Shown here: in pieces, positions 21,501 to 31,700 of the stretch
Position numbering within the stretch: the stretch's first letter is position 1
Layout: each line of letters opens with the position of its first letter
Program-made: the position numbers and the translations under genes
Notes under the pieces: model-generated
What the model saw: only the letters and a program-made list of their open reading frames with translations
What the model was told of the DNA's origin: nothing
The model's database searches: none
Assembly: GCF_018320785.1 (NCBI RefSeq)
Contig: NC_054877.1
Coordinates: 37,904,151-37,968,150 of the forward strand
Direction: 5' to 3'
From: Cheilinus undulatus
Taxonomy: Eukaryota > Chordata > Actinopteri > Labriformes > Labridae
Length of the DNA stretch: 64,000 nucleotides

Positions 21501-23485
21501 GCAGTCCACCGACGGTCCCCATCCAACATGACTGAGCTTGAGAGGATTTGTAAAAAAAAGAAAATCCCCTAATCCAGGTATGCACAGCTTGTTTTGTCCT
21601 ATTCAAAAAGACTCAAGGCTGAAATTGCTGCCAAAGGTGCTTCAACTAACTACGAAGGAGAAGGCCTGAATAACTGGTTCAATGTCATATTTTTTATTAT
21701 TATTATTTCAAATAAATTTGAAAAATTCTAAAATTCTGTTTTCACTTGTCATTATGGGATACTGAGTGTAGATTAATGAGAGAAGATTTTGGAATTTAAA
21801 TAATGGTAGCATGAGGATGCTAATAAAACATTACAAAAATGAAAAAAATTCAAGGTGGCCTGAATACTTTCTGAAAGCACTGTAAATTAAATGCCATTTC
21901 TTGTGATGAATATGTCATTGAATTGTCTGTTTTCACTTTCATTTTGAGCAGCACAATATCCAATTTAGGATGGTTTAAGTTTTTCTAAATGTTGAAGTCC
22001 AGTGCACAACTGTTTTGGCAGATTATTTTTATTTGGACATCACAGACCTCTCACTTCTTCTCTCACTCTTGCGTGTCTTCTGTGTTTGCACACAGTCCTG
22101 CAGCCCCATGAGGATAAATGGGGCGTTTTTCTGTGCTAATCAAGGAGAACCATGCATAAGCTGCCAGCTTACAAATACATAGCTTTCATTGGTTTAAGTA
22201 CACAGGAGTGCACAGTTCAGCAGTTTAAGAGACTTTTTCAAGCCTTAGCCAAAAATTACAAGCATATTCCTGAAAATTGTTAAGAAAACCCCCTTAAAAT
22301 GTTTTATTATATTAAAAAAAAATTATATAAACACATTCACCAAAATTCCATTAAAGTGATGGGAAAAGATCCAATCAAATTCCCTGAAACTTCCATGAAA
22401 ATGCTTCAATGTTTCAAAGCCCCCAAACAAAAATATCCCCAAAATTTACAAATAAATTTCCCAACTTTCGATGAAAAATTCAAAGAAAATTACCAAAAAA
22501 TTTCAAATCCAGTCAGTGGCTCATTCACCACATGTCATTCCCCATTCTCTCATCCCTGTTTCCAATTCTATCCACTGTCCTAGCTCCCTCTGATAAAGGC
22601 AAAAACTTCCCCAAACAATATAAAACTTGAAACAAAAAGAAAAATAATAATTTCAATCGATTTCCAGTGAAACCCTTTAAAATATATATGCAGAGTCCCA
22701 CATTTTTCACAAAAATACTTCAAATATACAAAAGTTTGGAGAGAAAATTTGTGAAAATTTCACAGTAAATTCTCACAACATTTCAAGCAAATTACCTAAA
22801 CTTGAATGGACATTCTGGGCAGTTGTTTTCAAAAATTCTTAGAGCAAAAAATACTATGTTGTAGAAAAGCAACAATGTAATGTCCTCAAATGTGTATGCA
22901 GGGTATTAGGAGGTTAATCATGATCAGCTTTGAGGTACAGACAGTTTAGTAATTCAAATGTATTCTAAATATTCTGACTCATGGGTTTACTAGTCTGGAA
23001 ACAATATTTAACAATGTTTAACATTTCCCCCCAAAAAATTCAGGAAATTATTTAAACTTAAAACAAAGTTATAAAATAAATGTGAGTGTTGTAAACAGTA
23101 TGAGCCTGCAGGTGAACTATAAGTTTATTTTTACGTGGTTCAATCCTGACCCTCATAGAAGAACTTTGATGACCTCCAGGCGGATGCACTGTGATTGCCA
23201 AGAGGAAGATCTATCAAAGCTGTGCACACATTCTCCTCTCCTATTTCTATTCTATCAGCGTTTTTAAAGTAATCTGGGTGGGATATGAAGCTTTTTCCTT
23301 GAATGCTGCACGAAAAGGGGAATCAAACTGTACCAAACACCCATGTAAAACATGATGAACAAATCAAGCACAGTGCTTTAATGTTACACACCCACAAATC
23401 AGACAGAAAGTCACCTACCAGTTTGTGAGGATGGCAAACTCAGCAAACCAATCCAAAGTACTGGAAGGATTGGAAACAGCTCCAT
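12527..23485 (-). CDS. Class I cytokine receptor alpha-chain-like protein (IL13RA/IL5RA/CSF2RA type)
   Basis: Nine coding exons join in phase into about 357 aa: 23419-23485 (start, signal peptide MELFPILPVLWIGLLSLPSS), 16903-16958, 16653-16813, 16391-16566, 16027-16160, 15604-15748, 15368-15470, 12690-12771 and 12527-12610 (stop). Two fibronectin-like domains follow the leader: the first has FPCFLYPTNLLNCSW, the second starts PPHNITAF and ends with the WSDWS box. Exon 15368-15470 encodes the membrane span (LNLLVIIFISLGLPMILLAV). The tail of about 55 aa carries a proline-rich box 1, VLFPPIPRPPQKYKGFLEK, the JAK-docking motif of IL13RA1/IL5RA/CSF2RA. The short tail without tyrosines suits a ligand-binding alpha chain. 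Which subfamily member it is cannot be settled by eye. Intron 1 (6.4 kb) holds several transposons. Confidence 0.82.
13130..13257. mobile_element. Short Tc1-type terminal fragment
   Basis: The stretch aaaaagttgagacgttgtgtaaaat followed by AT-rich text resembles the terminus at 14,120 (ccaaaaaagttggggcaatttgtgaaatg). It lies in the intron between receptor exons 12690-12771 and 15368-15470. Confidence 0.4.
13260..13810. mobile_element. Tc1/mariner-type MITE, 551 bp
   Basis: The termini cagtgcttaacaaatttatt and ttgttaggtactg are inverted repeats (both continue into a shared accacc/ggtggt word) flanked by TA (13258-13259, 13811-13812). The interior has no transposase frame. It contains ggttagggttaggg near 13,770. 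It lies in a cytokine receptor intron. Confidence 0.65.
14120..14690 (-). mobile_element. Tc1-like transposon relic
   Basis: The terminus ccagttccaaaaaagttggg and the interior words gctgggaagtgaggagacc and gctgtcccattcttgtctga match a common fish Tc1-type element read on the minus strand. The frame is broken, and the far end fades near 14,690. Confidence 0.55.
16960..17280 (-). other. Open frame of unknown origin beside a receptor exon
   Basis: An open frame runs from 17,274 down into receptor exon 16903-16958. The part above 16,960 (about 105 codons, including LPAEVYWAQPTG and VDLCSLL) lies in the intron, because the exon has a good acceptor (ttttgacag) and the signal-peptide exon joins it in phase. 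It may be transposon-derived coding text or chance. I do not recognise it. Confidence 0.25.
17790..18500 (+). mobile_element. Tc1-like transposon, 5' half relic
   Basis: It contains aaatattcatccctttttgagtgactgacc, tcctggctgccattacttcat and aggggatggatacaaaaat. These are the untranslated leader and helix-turn-helix region of a fish Tc1-type transposase. The DDE half is missing. It lies in intron 1 of the cytokine receptor gene. Confidence 0.6.
19176..20594. mobile_element. hAT-type element, 1,419 bp
   Basis: The ends tagggatgggaacc and aattcccatcccta are inverted repeats. The flanks are 8-bp duplications with one mismatch, cccagcat (19168-19175) and cccaacat (20595-20602). The right end has a run of atcgataa-type repeats. 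No transposase frame survives. Confidence 0.75.
21060..21884 (+). mobile_element. Tc1-like transposon, 3' half relic
   Basis: It holds the DDE half of a salmonid-type Tc1 transposase gene (gattctctggtctgatgaaac, gtggtggcagcatcatgctg, tggcccagtcagagacctga) and ends with ctgaatactttctgaaagcactgta. Frames are broken. It is a different subfamily from the relic at 17,790. Confidence 0.7.
22290..22800. repeat. Low-complexity A/T-rich stretch with aaattcc/aaatttcc repeats
   Basis: Short irregular repeats such as aaaattcca, aaattcccc and aaatttccc recur at about 10-20 bp spacing. The 94-codon frame inside is a by-product of the repeat. It lies in receptor intron 1. Confidence 0.4.
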
Positions 23486-23489
23486 AGCC

Positions 23490-25200
23490 AGCCTGAAAGT
23501 CCCACATGAACAGACACACACAAACATAAACACTCACTGAGGCATATCAGAGCAGATATGACCTTCCACACTCAGTAATTTCCTCAGTGTTCACTTCCCT
23601 TATTGAATGCCCACATGGGGACATCTGCTATGACACTTCAATGGGCATAAAACGAAAAATAAACTTGCTTCAAGTTAGGGTTAATTCTTCATTTGTTTGT
23701 ATTGTGAGTTTAGACATTACGATTATTCAAAAAGTCTTTATATTTACAACAAGAAAGATGGAAAAAAAGACAGAAAAAGATTTATCAGTACTTAGTTTTG
23801 TTTGAACTCTGAGCTACACAACTGTAATTCTTGAAATTACAGTTGCTACCCAAGACGTAAGCTTTCCTATGACTGAACCCCACAATTAAACCCCATAGTA
23901 TCAAATAAAACAACATGAAATAGTATAAACATGAAGCTCTTACTTCCTGCTGTCCCTCCACTCTGTTGCTCACTGGCAGAAGACTTCGACACTTTTCTGG
24001 AGAAAGAAGAAGCACCACGTCATGTACTGTACAGAGCTTCAGGAAACAATGCCTTTCTTCCTCTTCCTTTATTTACAAAGTTTCTCTCTCACACATAAAT
24101 GAAGATAGACATAAAGATTTTGGACTGTGTTTACAGTCTACAGCTACAGCAGAGGAAATGTTTCAATGAAAAGCACATCTGGGTAAAGGTTATTTATTCA
24201 CTTATTTATTATGTAGATTTCAGCTTTTTGAAGTTACAAAATCAGTACCTTTCTCTAGATTAAAGTGAAATATCTTCAAATATTTCTAGTAAAGATGGAC
24301 ACCTTTAAACCACCTCAAAACCACCTAATAATCTCCATGTGCACATACTGTACCTATATAACTGTATACATCTCTCTAACCCCAGCCAAAAAAGTGAGGA
24401 CATTTGTGTTTGGTAGATTATTTCTTTGTTCTTTGTTGTCTAGGCAATAAGTCTTATACTAAAGTTGGAAAGCCGGTTTATTTCCACTTTAAATGGTGCC
24501 ACGTTTGTAAAGAACATGTATTTGTGGGATGAGCAGCAGAGCTGAGTATGTGGGCTGCAACCAAGAAAACTTTGCTAAATCTTCTCTGCCAGTGCCAAAC
24601 AGCCTATTCTGCAAATAAACTGTAATCTTATTCTGTAAATAGAGTGCATAAAAACCCTTTGTGGACTGGTGTTTTGTGATATTCTAATATTTTGAAAGTG
24701 TGGATTTTATTTTTGAGAGCTGTAAGCTGTAATCATATTGAAACAAAAAAGGTGGGAAACATTTCACTTTGTAAAAGATGAATCTAGAATATATGGAAGC
24801 TTCCCAATCACAGTTAAGAAAAAAAATGTTTTTGCAACTGTATATTGCTGTGAGTGAGCAAGCTTATGAGCAGTGAATTAATCATGAAATAAATTGTAAG
24901 TAAATTGTTAAGTAACAGTGAAAATGAGAACTAAAATAAACAGTGCTGATATATGGTCTAATAATGAAAGATAATTCTAATGGCTATAAAATGAAAGGGA
25001 GGGGGGTTAGAATGTTGATCGGGCAGGTAAAGTCCTGTAGGTGTTGCTTTAGATTCACAGATTCACATACAATAGCCTATTGATCATAGAAATCTAAATT
25101 AAAAACATTGGTTGTTAGGCTACTCCCGCAACGAGTCTCTACTATGAATCACGTAGATAAGCTGTTAAACAAACTAAAGTCGAATTAACAATACATCGGC
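23490..25200. other. Region upstream of the cytokine receptor gene
   Basis: Presumed promoter and 5' UTR of the cytokine receptor (minus strand) near 23,490-24,050, then AT-rich DNA without recognised exons or clear transposon ends. Confidence 0.35.
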
Positions 25201-25210
25201 AAAAATCACG

Positions 25211-25282
25211 TTCCCTGACCGGGAATCGAACCCGGGCCGCGGCGGTGAGAGCGCCGAATCCTAACCACTAGACCACCAGGGA
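25211..25282 (-). tRNA. tRNA-Glu (anticodon CTC)
   Basis: The minus strand reads tccctggtggtctagtggtt, then the anticodon arm with CTC in cggcgctctcaccgc, then the T arm gggttcgattcccgg and acceptor tcaggga. It is 72 nt with intact A box (tggtctagtgg) and B box (ggttcgattcc). Five T residues follow on the minus strand (25201-25205), a Pol III terminator. It matches vertebrate tRNA-Glu(CTC) throughout. Confidence 0.95.
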
Positions 25283-25858
25283 GGCCTATTGAACCAAACA
25301 ATTATTGTGTGAATATATATCTACTAATACCTTGTGTTTGAAATTTTTTTCAATTTTAGATCTTTTATATGGTGTTCTGTCTAAACGACGCGTTTGTCTT
25401 TTGCGCCTTAAACACCGAACCACCTCCAAGTAAGTCCATACCTTACTCGTTGCTTTGCTTTGTTGGCATTTTTTTATTTCAACAGCTCTCTCTCTCCTCT
25501 CAATATAACGCTCATCATACGCCTGACCATGCGGCTTGAGGTAAGAAGACACATTTGTAAGTTGGTGTTGCAGAATTATTTTATCGTCGCCACTTTTCAA
25601 CACCCAATATATTCTTTCCCACTAGGTGGTGTAAAGGTACCAGTCTTCCGCACTACCATTGTCTCTCATAGCCGACAGTAGTTCTTTTTTTATACATTAA
25701 AAAGACTCGTACATGACTTACCAGATTGGGTGTGTCAATGGGTCATTGAATACCCAATATTTACCTTAAATACTGCAGTACAAAGAGGCAAAATCTCCCC
25801 ATGAGTCCAGCAATGGCCGTCTCAATCTTCCATCGCCTTCATACTATCCTCGACATTT

Positions 25859-25911
25859 GAAAACGAAAGCAGCCAGCCACGCGGGACACAAAAGGAGGGT
25901 TTCAGTTTACC
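25859..25911 (+). promoter_or_regulatory. IRF/ISRE-like sites upstream of the CARD-caspase gene
   Basis: GAAAACGAAA at 25859-25868 fits the IRF core GAAANNGAAA exactly. A second, near match on the opposite strand is tttcagttta (about 25900-25909). Both lie within 90 bp of a candidate first-exon donor, CTCACTCA|gtaagt, at 25946/25947. This suggests interferon induction; it is inference from motif and position only. Confidence 0.4.
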
Positions 25912-26228
25912 GAAACACAACCTGGAGGGGAAAACTTCCTCACTCAGTAAGTTAGCAAGGCTTTTTAAAAATGTGTGTTTGTGTTGCTGTCCTGTCTACT
26001 GGTGCGGTTGCTTTCTTACAGTGTTTTATGCTATTATCGTTTAATAAGGCTGAGTATTCATGTTTGTGTACGTTAGTTTGCACGCGCTGATGTAAAAGTG
26101 GCAGAGATTAGCTCGGGTTACCAGTTGAAGCACAACCTTACAGCCGACAGGTTGTACTTTAATAGTTAGTTGTAAGTTTGTCAACTATATCTTAAAGCCA
26201 TGGCCTCCTCTTGTAATGTATGTAAGGG

Positions 26229-28208
26229 CATGGGCGTCAGAATCGTGAAAAAATGAGTGGGACAGTTTCATGGGGGTCTTCACCAAGGAACTCTTTTCAG
26301 AGTAAATACCGGGTATACAATCCATATTTATTTTGGTTAATGGATTTATGGTTCAGCAGAAGTAATTAAAAGTAAGGATTATTCAATTTTTGGTATATTG
26401 ATGGTTTTCTTTCCTTTAAAAAATATTGCAGAAATATCTGTCAATTTTGTTTTAAAGTCAAGCATTTAGAAGACAAACTTCACTTTTCCGTGTTTAAAAA
26501 TTTGTACATTTTCCAGAACCAAAACTTTGAATTTTTGAGATAATAAACTGGAAAATAGCCTGTTTTACAGAAGATGATGCAGTTTGCCTAGCAAGTACTG
26601 GGACTTACAAGCCAGGTTAGTCCCACGGAGATCAGGCTAAATACTAGGGATGCACCGATCCTGGTATCGGGTATCGGCCGATCCAGCCCCTCACAGCTGG
26701 ATCAGGTATCGGTGGGAAATGGCCGATCCGTGGTGCTGATCCAGGCAACCAGCTCTAAGCCTTTTATACAAGGTTGTTTGCACTATTTTCTCACAGAATT
26801 GCCACTTTGTTTACAGTATGTGGTTAACAACACGTGTGTAATACAGTTTTGTACTGGAATGTTACCTCTGATGCACTTTGTTTTTTGCTGCATTACCAGT
26901 CTACAGGGTATAAAAGTTTACAATTGAATAGTAATTTCTGTAAATTCTGAAGTGTTGTTTTTACCAAACTGCTGGTAAATATTTAAACACTTTATAGTTT
27001 AAATAAATGTCAACTTCAGTAATCTAAATGTACTCATTTTTTTGCCTTTTACCCAAAACAATTACCACTCTTATCTTACAGTAGGGCATGCAGGTTATTC
27101 TTTTAACACTGGTATCGGGTCAGTATCGGTATTGGTCGATACCCAAAGCCCAGGTATCGGAATTGGTATTGGGACCAGAAAAGGTGGATCGGTGCATCCC
27201 TACTAAATACAGGTTAAATGAAATTAAGATACGGAAATACCTGTGATTTTTGCTGACATTATCTATCATCTGAATTAAGAAGAGTTATTTCTGTAAACTG
27301 GGGCTATCCAATCACTGTCTATTTAGCTTGGTTTCTGTTAAATGTAAGACTTAATGTCATAAACATATGACTTTATTAACTTGAAGTTTTCAAGTTTACA
27401 ACGTTAAAATTTCCAACGTTTTTAAACTTACAGAATTTGTGTCTTTTCTCCTAAATTATAGACACTTTAAGAAAACTTACACATTCTTTTTTCTTTTCTT
27501 GTTAATTTATGACTTAATAATCTCCAGTAAGTTTTTCTCAAATATTTCAAGGTTTTTTCCTCAAAAATTAAATGTGCAGTACATAAATTTTGCCACCAAG
27601 GAGCTCTCAACAAAACAATAACAGCAGCTGGTTGAAAGGCTAAAACTAAAACTGGGTTTCTATTTCAGAATCAAATCTCACCTTTAACATGTCTGTGCTG
27701 GACTGTGGTGATGTTCTATACATGCATGCTTCATATCAGAGTTTACATGCTCAGAGAACTGCTGACTAAAGGTTCTGAAACATCAAAAAATATATATTTA
27801 TATTACATGCTCTAGACATGGAGCTCTGAGGTTCATCACTGACTTTAAATCCCTCACTCATCACTGTTTGTTGTAATGTGTCTGATGGTATTTGTCTATT
27901 CGTGGACTAAAACACTGGTGTATTTTTTATCTACAAGGCCACTTGCTTTGTCATAGACAAAAAAGATGACCAAACAATAAGCAAAGGTTTCATTTTCTTT
28001 TCTATATCACTAAAAAAGCCTTTATTGATAATTGTTTAATTAAACATGGAATAATTCTACTCTAACACCAGCAGTTTATGTAAACCTAGTAGTTGTAGTA
28101 GTAGTATAAAGGATGTGATTTTGGGCACAGTTAAGGAGGGTCAACATGAACAATTTAAAAAGTGGGTGAGACTTGTCCCACTTGTGTATAATGGCTCTGA
28201 TGCCCATG
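26229..28208. mobile_element. hAT-type element (1,980 bp) with a nested hAT MITE
   Basis: The ends catgggcgtcag and ctgatgcccatg are inverted repeats. The inner part also matches imperfectly (agtgggacagtttc and gacttgtcccact). The flanks are a perfect 8-bp duplication, tgtaaggg at 26221-26228 and 28209-28216. No transposase is visible. It occupies the presumed first intron of the CARD-caspase gene. Confidence 0.75.
26645..27202. mobile_element. hAT MITE, 558 bp
   Basis: The ends tagggatgcaccgatcc and ggatcggtgcatcccta are near-perfect inverted repeats flanked by a perfect 8-bp duplication, ctaaatac (26637-26644 and 27203-27210). The interior carries repeated ggtatcgg words. Non-coding. Confidence 0.85.
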
Positions 28209-28788
28209 TGTAAGGGTAGTATTCAGTAAGCTGTCCCTTATCAGGCAAGATGAAAGGCGCAGATGCCATAATCTGTTTTTTCCATTCCTCCGTGTGACAG
28301 AGAAAGAGGCTGTAATGTGGTTCATGTGGTTGTTTGAGATAAAATCTTGTTCTTGGTTATCTCTGGTTTTACTTGTCGTGCTGTATCATAGTCATAAACT
28401 TGTCCTTTTCAGTGTTTTAACAAAGTTTTTCACAGGTTTTATAAATAGTTAAAAGGCTTTGACAACGTTCCTGTTGCTGTTGGTTTCTAGTTTATTATAT
28501 AAATTAGACTGATGTTTTGATAGTGCATTATTAATGTTGATTAACAAACATTTTCACAGGAACCACTTCAGATGTTTCTTAGCAAACTGACACCCTTCAA
28601 ACATCAGATTATTTTAATATATTGCATTAAATAGTGTACATTTTATGATAGTAGCTAGTTAGCAGTTTATCAGAGAATAAAGCAACCTCATACAGTATGT
28701 CAGGCTTGAAAGTTTGACTGCATTTTTGGTAGCAAAGTTATTCTTCTTGCCTCTAATGCTGCTATTGTATCCCTGTCTCAGCTTCGTC

Positions 28789-31700
28789 ATGTCAGCCCTC
28801 GACAAAGTGAGATGTAATAAAACAGTAATTCAGTCCACTTTGTGTGGAGATCACAGGCTGATCCTCAACAAGGTTCATGAGAAGGGCCTGATCACTAAAC
28901 GCGAGTACAACAACCTGAAGAGCATCAACAAAGAAGACGTAGAAGGACACGTTGTGGAGCTGGTGGATAAGATCATGAATAAAGGAGAGGACAGCTGCCG
29001 GGCCTTTCTGCACCTGCTGCAAACTGATGAAGACATTAAAATGACGTATCCTGAGCTGAAGAGCATACAGCTGAACATTGCCAGCCCCTTACCTCTACCC
29101 ATCCAAGTTTCTTCACGTGATGACAAAGGTATGCTAACGTAGTTCTGATTGTGTCATTTATTCTGCATTTTAAGCCTTTTGCATGTCCACTTGTCTCTGT
29201 TTTATCTTAGGAGGTGTAATTCTGTTTCATTCTGATCTCCACAGATGTCCTGTCACCAGACAGAAAGAGGCCAAAGCAGGTGAGGGTTTCACTTCATTTG
29301 AAGTCATTTCACTTCAGCTTTATAATGCCTTTAAAACTCAATCAGAGGACAGGTTTTCCTGTCAAAACCAGGCTGTTAATATTAACGCGTTAACGCTCAT
29401 GATAAAGCTGGAAACCTTTACATGTTAAAAAAAAGTAATAATAATCATATGACTAAGTTGACCATAACTAGTCCTGTTGTCCTCCAGCATGGATGTTTAT
29501 GTGTCTGGGGGTAAAAAGGTGAAAGTGGTGAGTGAGGAGAGAGATCCAGGTCTGCTTAACGGTAAATTTAAATTCAAAAAGCTGCTGATTGGAAGCTTAG
29601 ATAAAAGTAATGTCTAAAAGTCACACAGTTGTGTGTTAGCAAAGAATAACACAGGATCAGACTGTGGTCTCCAAGCTACCCTGGCAGAGTCCAGCAGACC
29701 TGGATTTGTCCACAAAACGACAATAACTAAGCAAACTAATGGCATCGCTAAATGTGTCACCAAAAACTGCAGACCATCAAGACAGCCAGTTTATATTCAC
29801 TTTGCAGCAGAGGTTGTTTTGTACTTTATGTGTTCCTCTGCTGGCTAAATTAGCAGTTTATGGGTATTATTACTCAGAGAATTAAGATATTGTAATTTAC
29901 AAACCATTACAACTAAGCTGAGATGTTAAAGTTCAAAACTATAGTTTACCACATGTGTTCGTCTTTATCTCAAATCAAAATGCAAGTTAATTATTTTGAG
30001 AAGCAACCAGATCTCTATGGTTGGGCTTGTCTGATGCAGACCTCTATGATGGGATGACCTCGACTATGGGGCAGGAAGTGACGTGCTAACCCTTGGGTTT
30101 TCCTAAGTTTGTGGTGTTATTTTTATTTTTCATCCCCCTTCAGCTTACCCCAACCCTAACCTTTAGGGTGCCTAACCCTAACTCTCTTTGGGTTTTCCTT
30201 AGTTTGTGATGTGTTATTTTTATTTCTATCCCCATTTGCCTTACCCTAACCTTAAACTTTAGGGTTTAGGTGCCTAACCCTAACTCTCTTTGGGGTTTCC
30301 TAAGTTTGTGGTGTTATTTTTATTTTTATCCCCATTTGCCTTACCCTAACCCCAGCCTTTAGGGTTCAGGTGCCTAACCCTAATTCTTTTTGGGTTCTCC
30401 TTAGTTTGTACTGTGTTATTTTTATTTTCATCCCCCTTTGCCTTACCCTAACCTGAACCATTAGGGTTCTGGTGCCTAACCCTAACCCTCTTTGTTTTTT
30501 TCTTGGCGTGTTAAATGAAAATGTATTCCCCTTAGTGAATTTGTATTCATAACATTCTGCTGTTGTAAAAACAGCCACTTACCGTAACCTTTGGAAAATG
30601 TATGTCTTTCAGTATGCCATTCTGGTTCTGGCTTGGGTAATATACAGACCTTTGGACCGCCTGGTCGAGGTCGCCCCATTGTAGCAGATGAGCCCAAAAT
30701 ATCCCACCATAGAGGTCTGCAGTCAGATCCCGTTGAGTATTTTAAAATGTATGATTAAACTTGTGTTATCACATCATATTTATCTGATCTATCTAACTTA
30801 ATCATTTTTTAATCAATTACCAGCTATAATTATATTATCCTGTTTGAGGTGTAATTGCTGACATTTTTAGTCTCTAAATTGCTTTTATAATCAGGAATAG
30901 CATCTTGTGTCTGTGCAAAGTTCCAGTCTGACAGACAGGACTGGAAGTCGCATCGACATTTCACACAAAGTATCATGGGGGTTAGGAATAAGATGGATAC
31001 ACAAAAAATGTGTGACACCCGTAGTATTATAGCATATAATCTTAGCTTTGTAAAACTGCCGTCATGTAAAAAATGTAAACTAGGAGGAGCTTTTTCTTGA
31101 GTTAAAGCCCTTGCCTTTAAGTAAAAATGTTTTTTTAAAGTTTCTTCATTGTTGGTTTTAGGATGATCAGTATCAGTTGAACAGCCAACCCACTGGTCTC
31201 TGTGTCATAATCAACAATGAGAATTTCATGGATGGTGATGTGAGAAGGGGAACCAACAATGATGCTGGTATGTGACACATTGGATAGGCTTGAAAGTTTT
31301 CTGTTTCTGTAGTTCAAGTCTAACATGTTTTTAATTGATTTATCTTTAGAAAGTCTTGCAGAGGTGTTCAGCTGGCTGGGCTTCAGAGTGCTGATGTGCA
31401 AAGACCAAACCAAGGACCAGATGGATCAGACTCTGACATGCTTAGCCTCTCTGAGTGATCTCAGTCAACTGCATCAGCTGGACATTAAAGAGTGGTCTAA
31501 TAGTGGTTTTACTGATCTTCAGGGATCTCCTGAGCATGGAGATGCCTTCATCTGCTGCCTTCTGAGTCATGGCAGAAAAGGTGTAGTCTTGGGTATCGAC
31601 CGAGAGTCCCTCTCTATTAAACAAATAACTAGAACCTTCAAGGCCACTGACCAATCAGCTCTTACTGGGAAGCCTAAAGTGTTCCTGATCCAGGCCTGTC

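Noticed and set aside
30092-30500. Interstitial telomere or chromosome-fusion scar
   Set aside because: The ttaggg-like words are dispersed inside a ~100-bp unit and not in a head-to-tail hexamer array.
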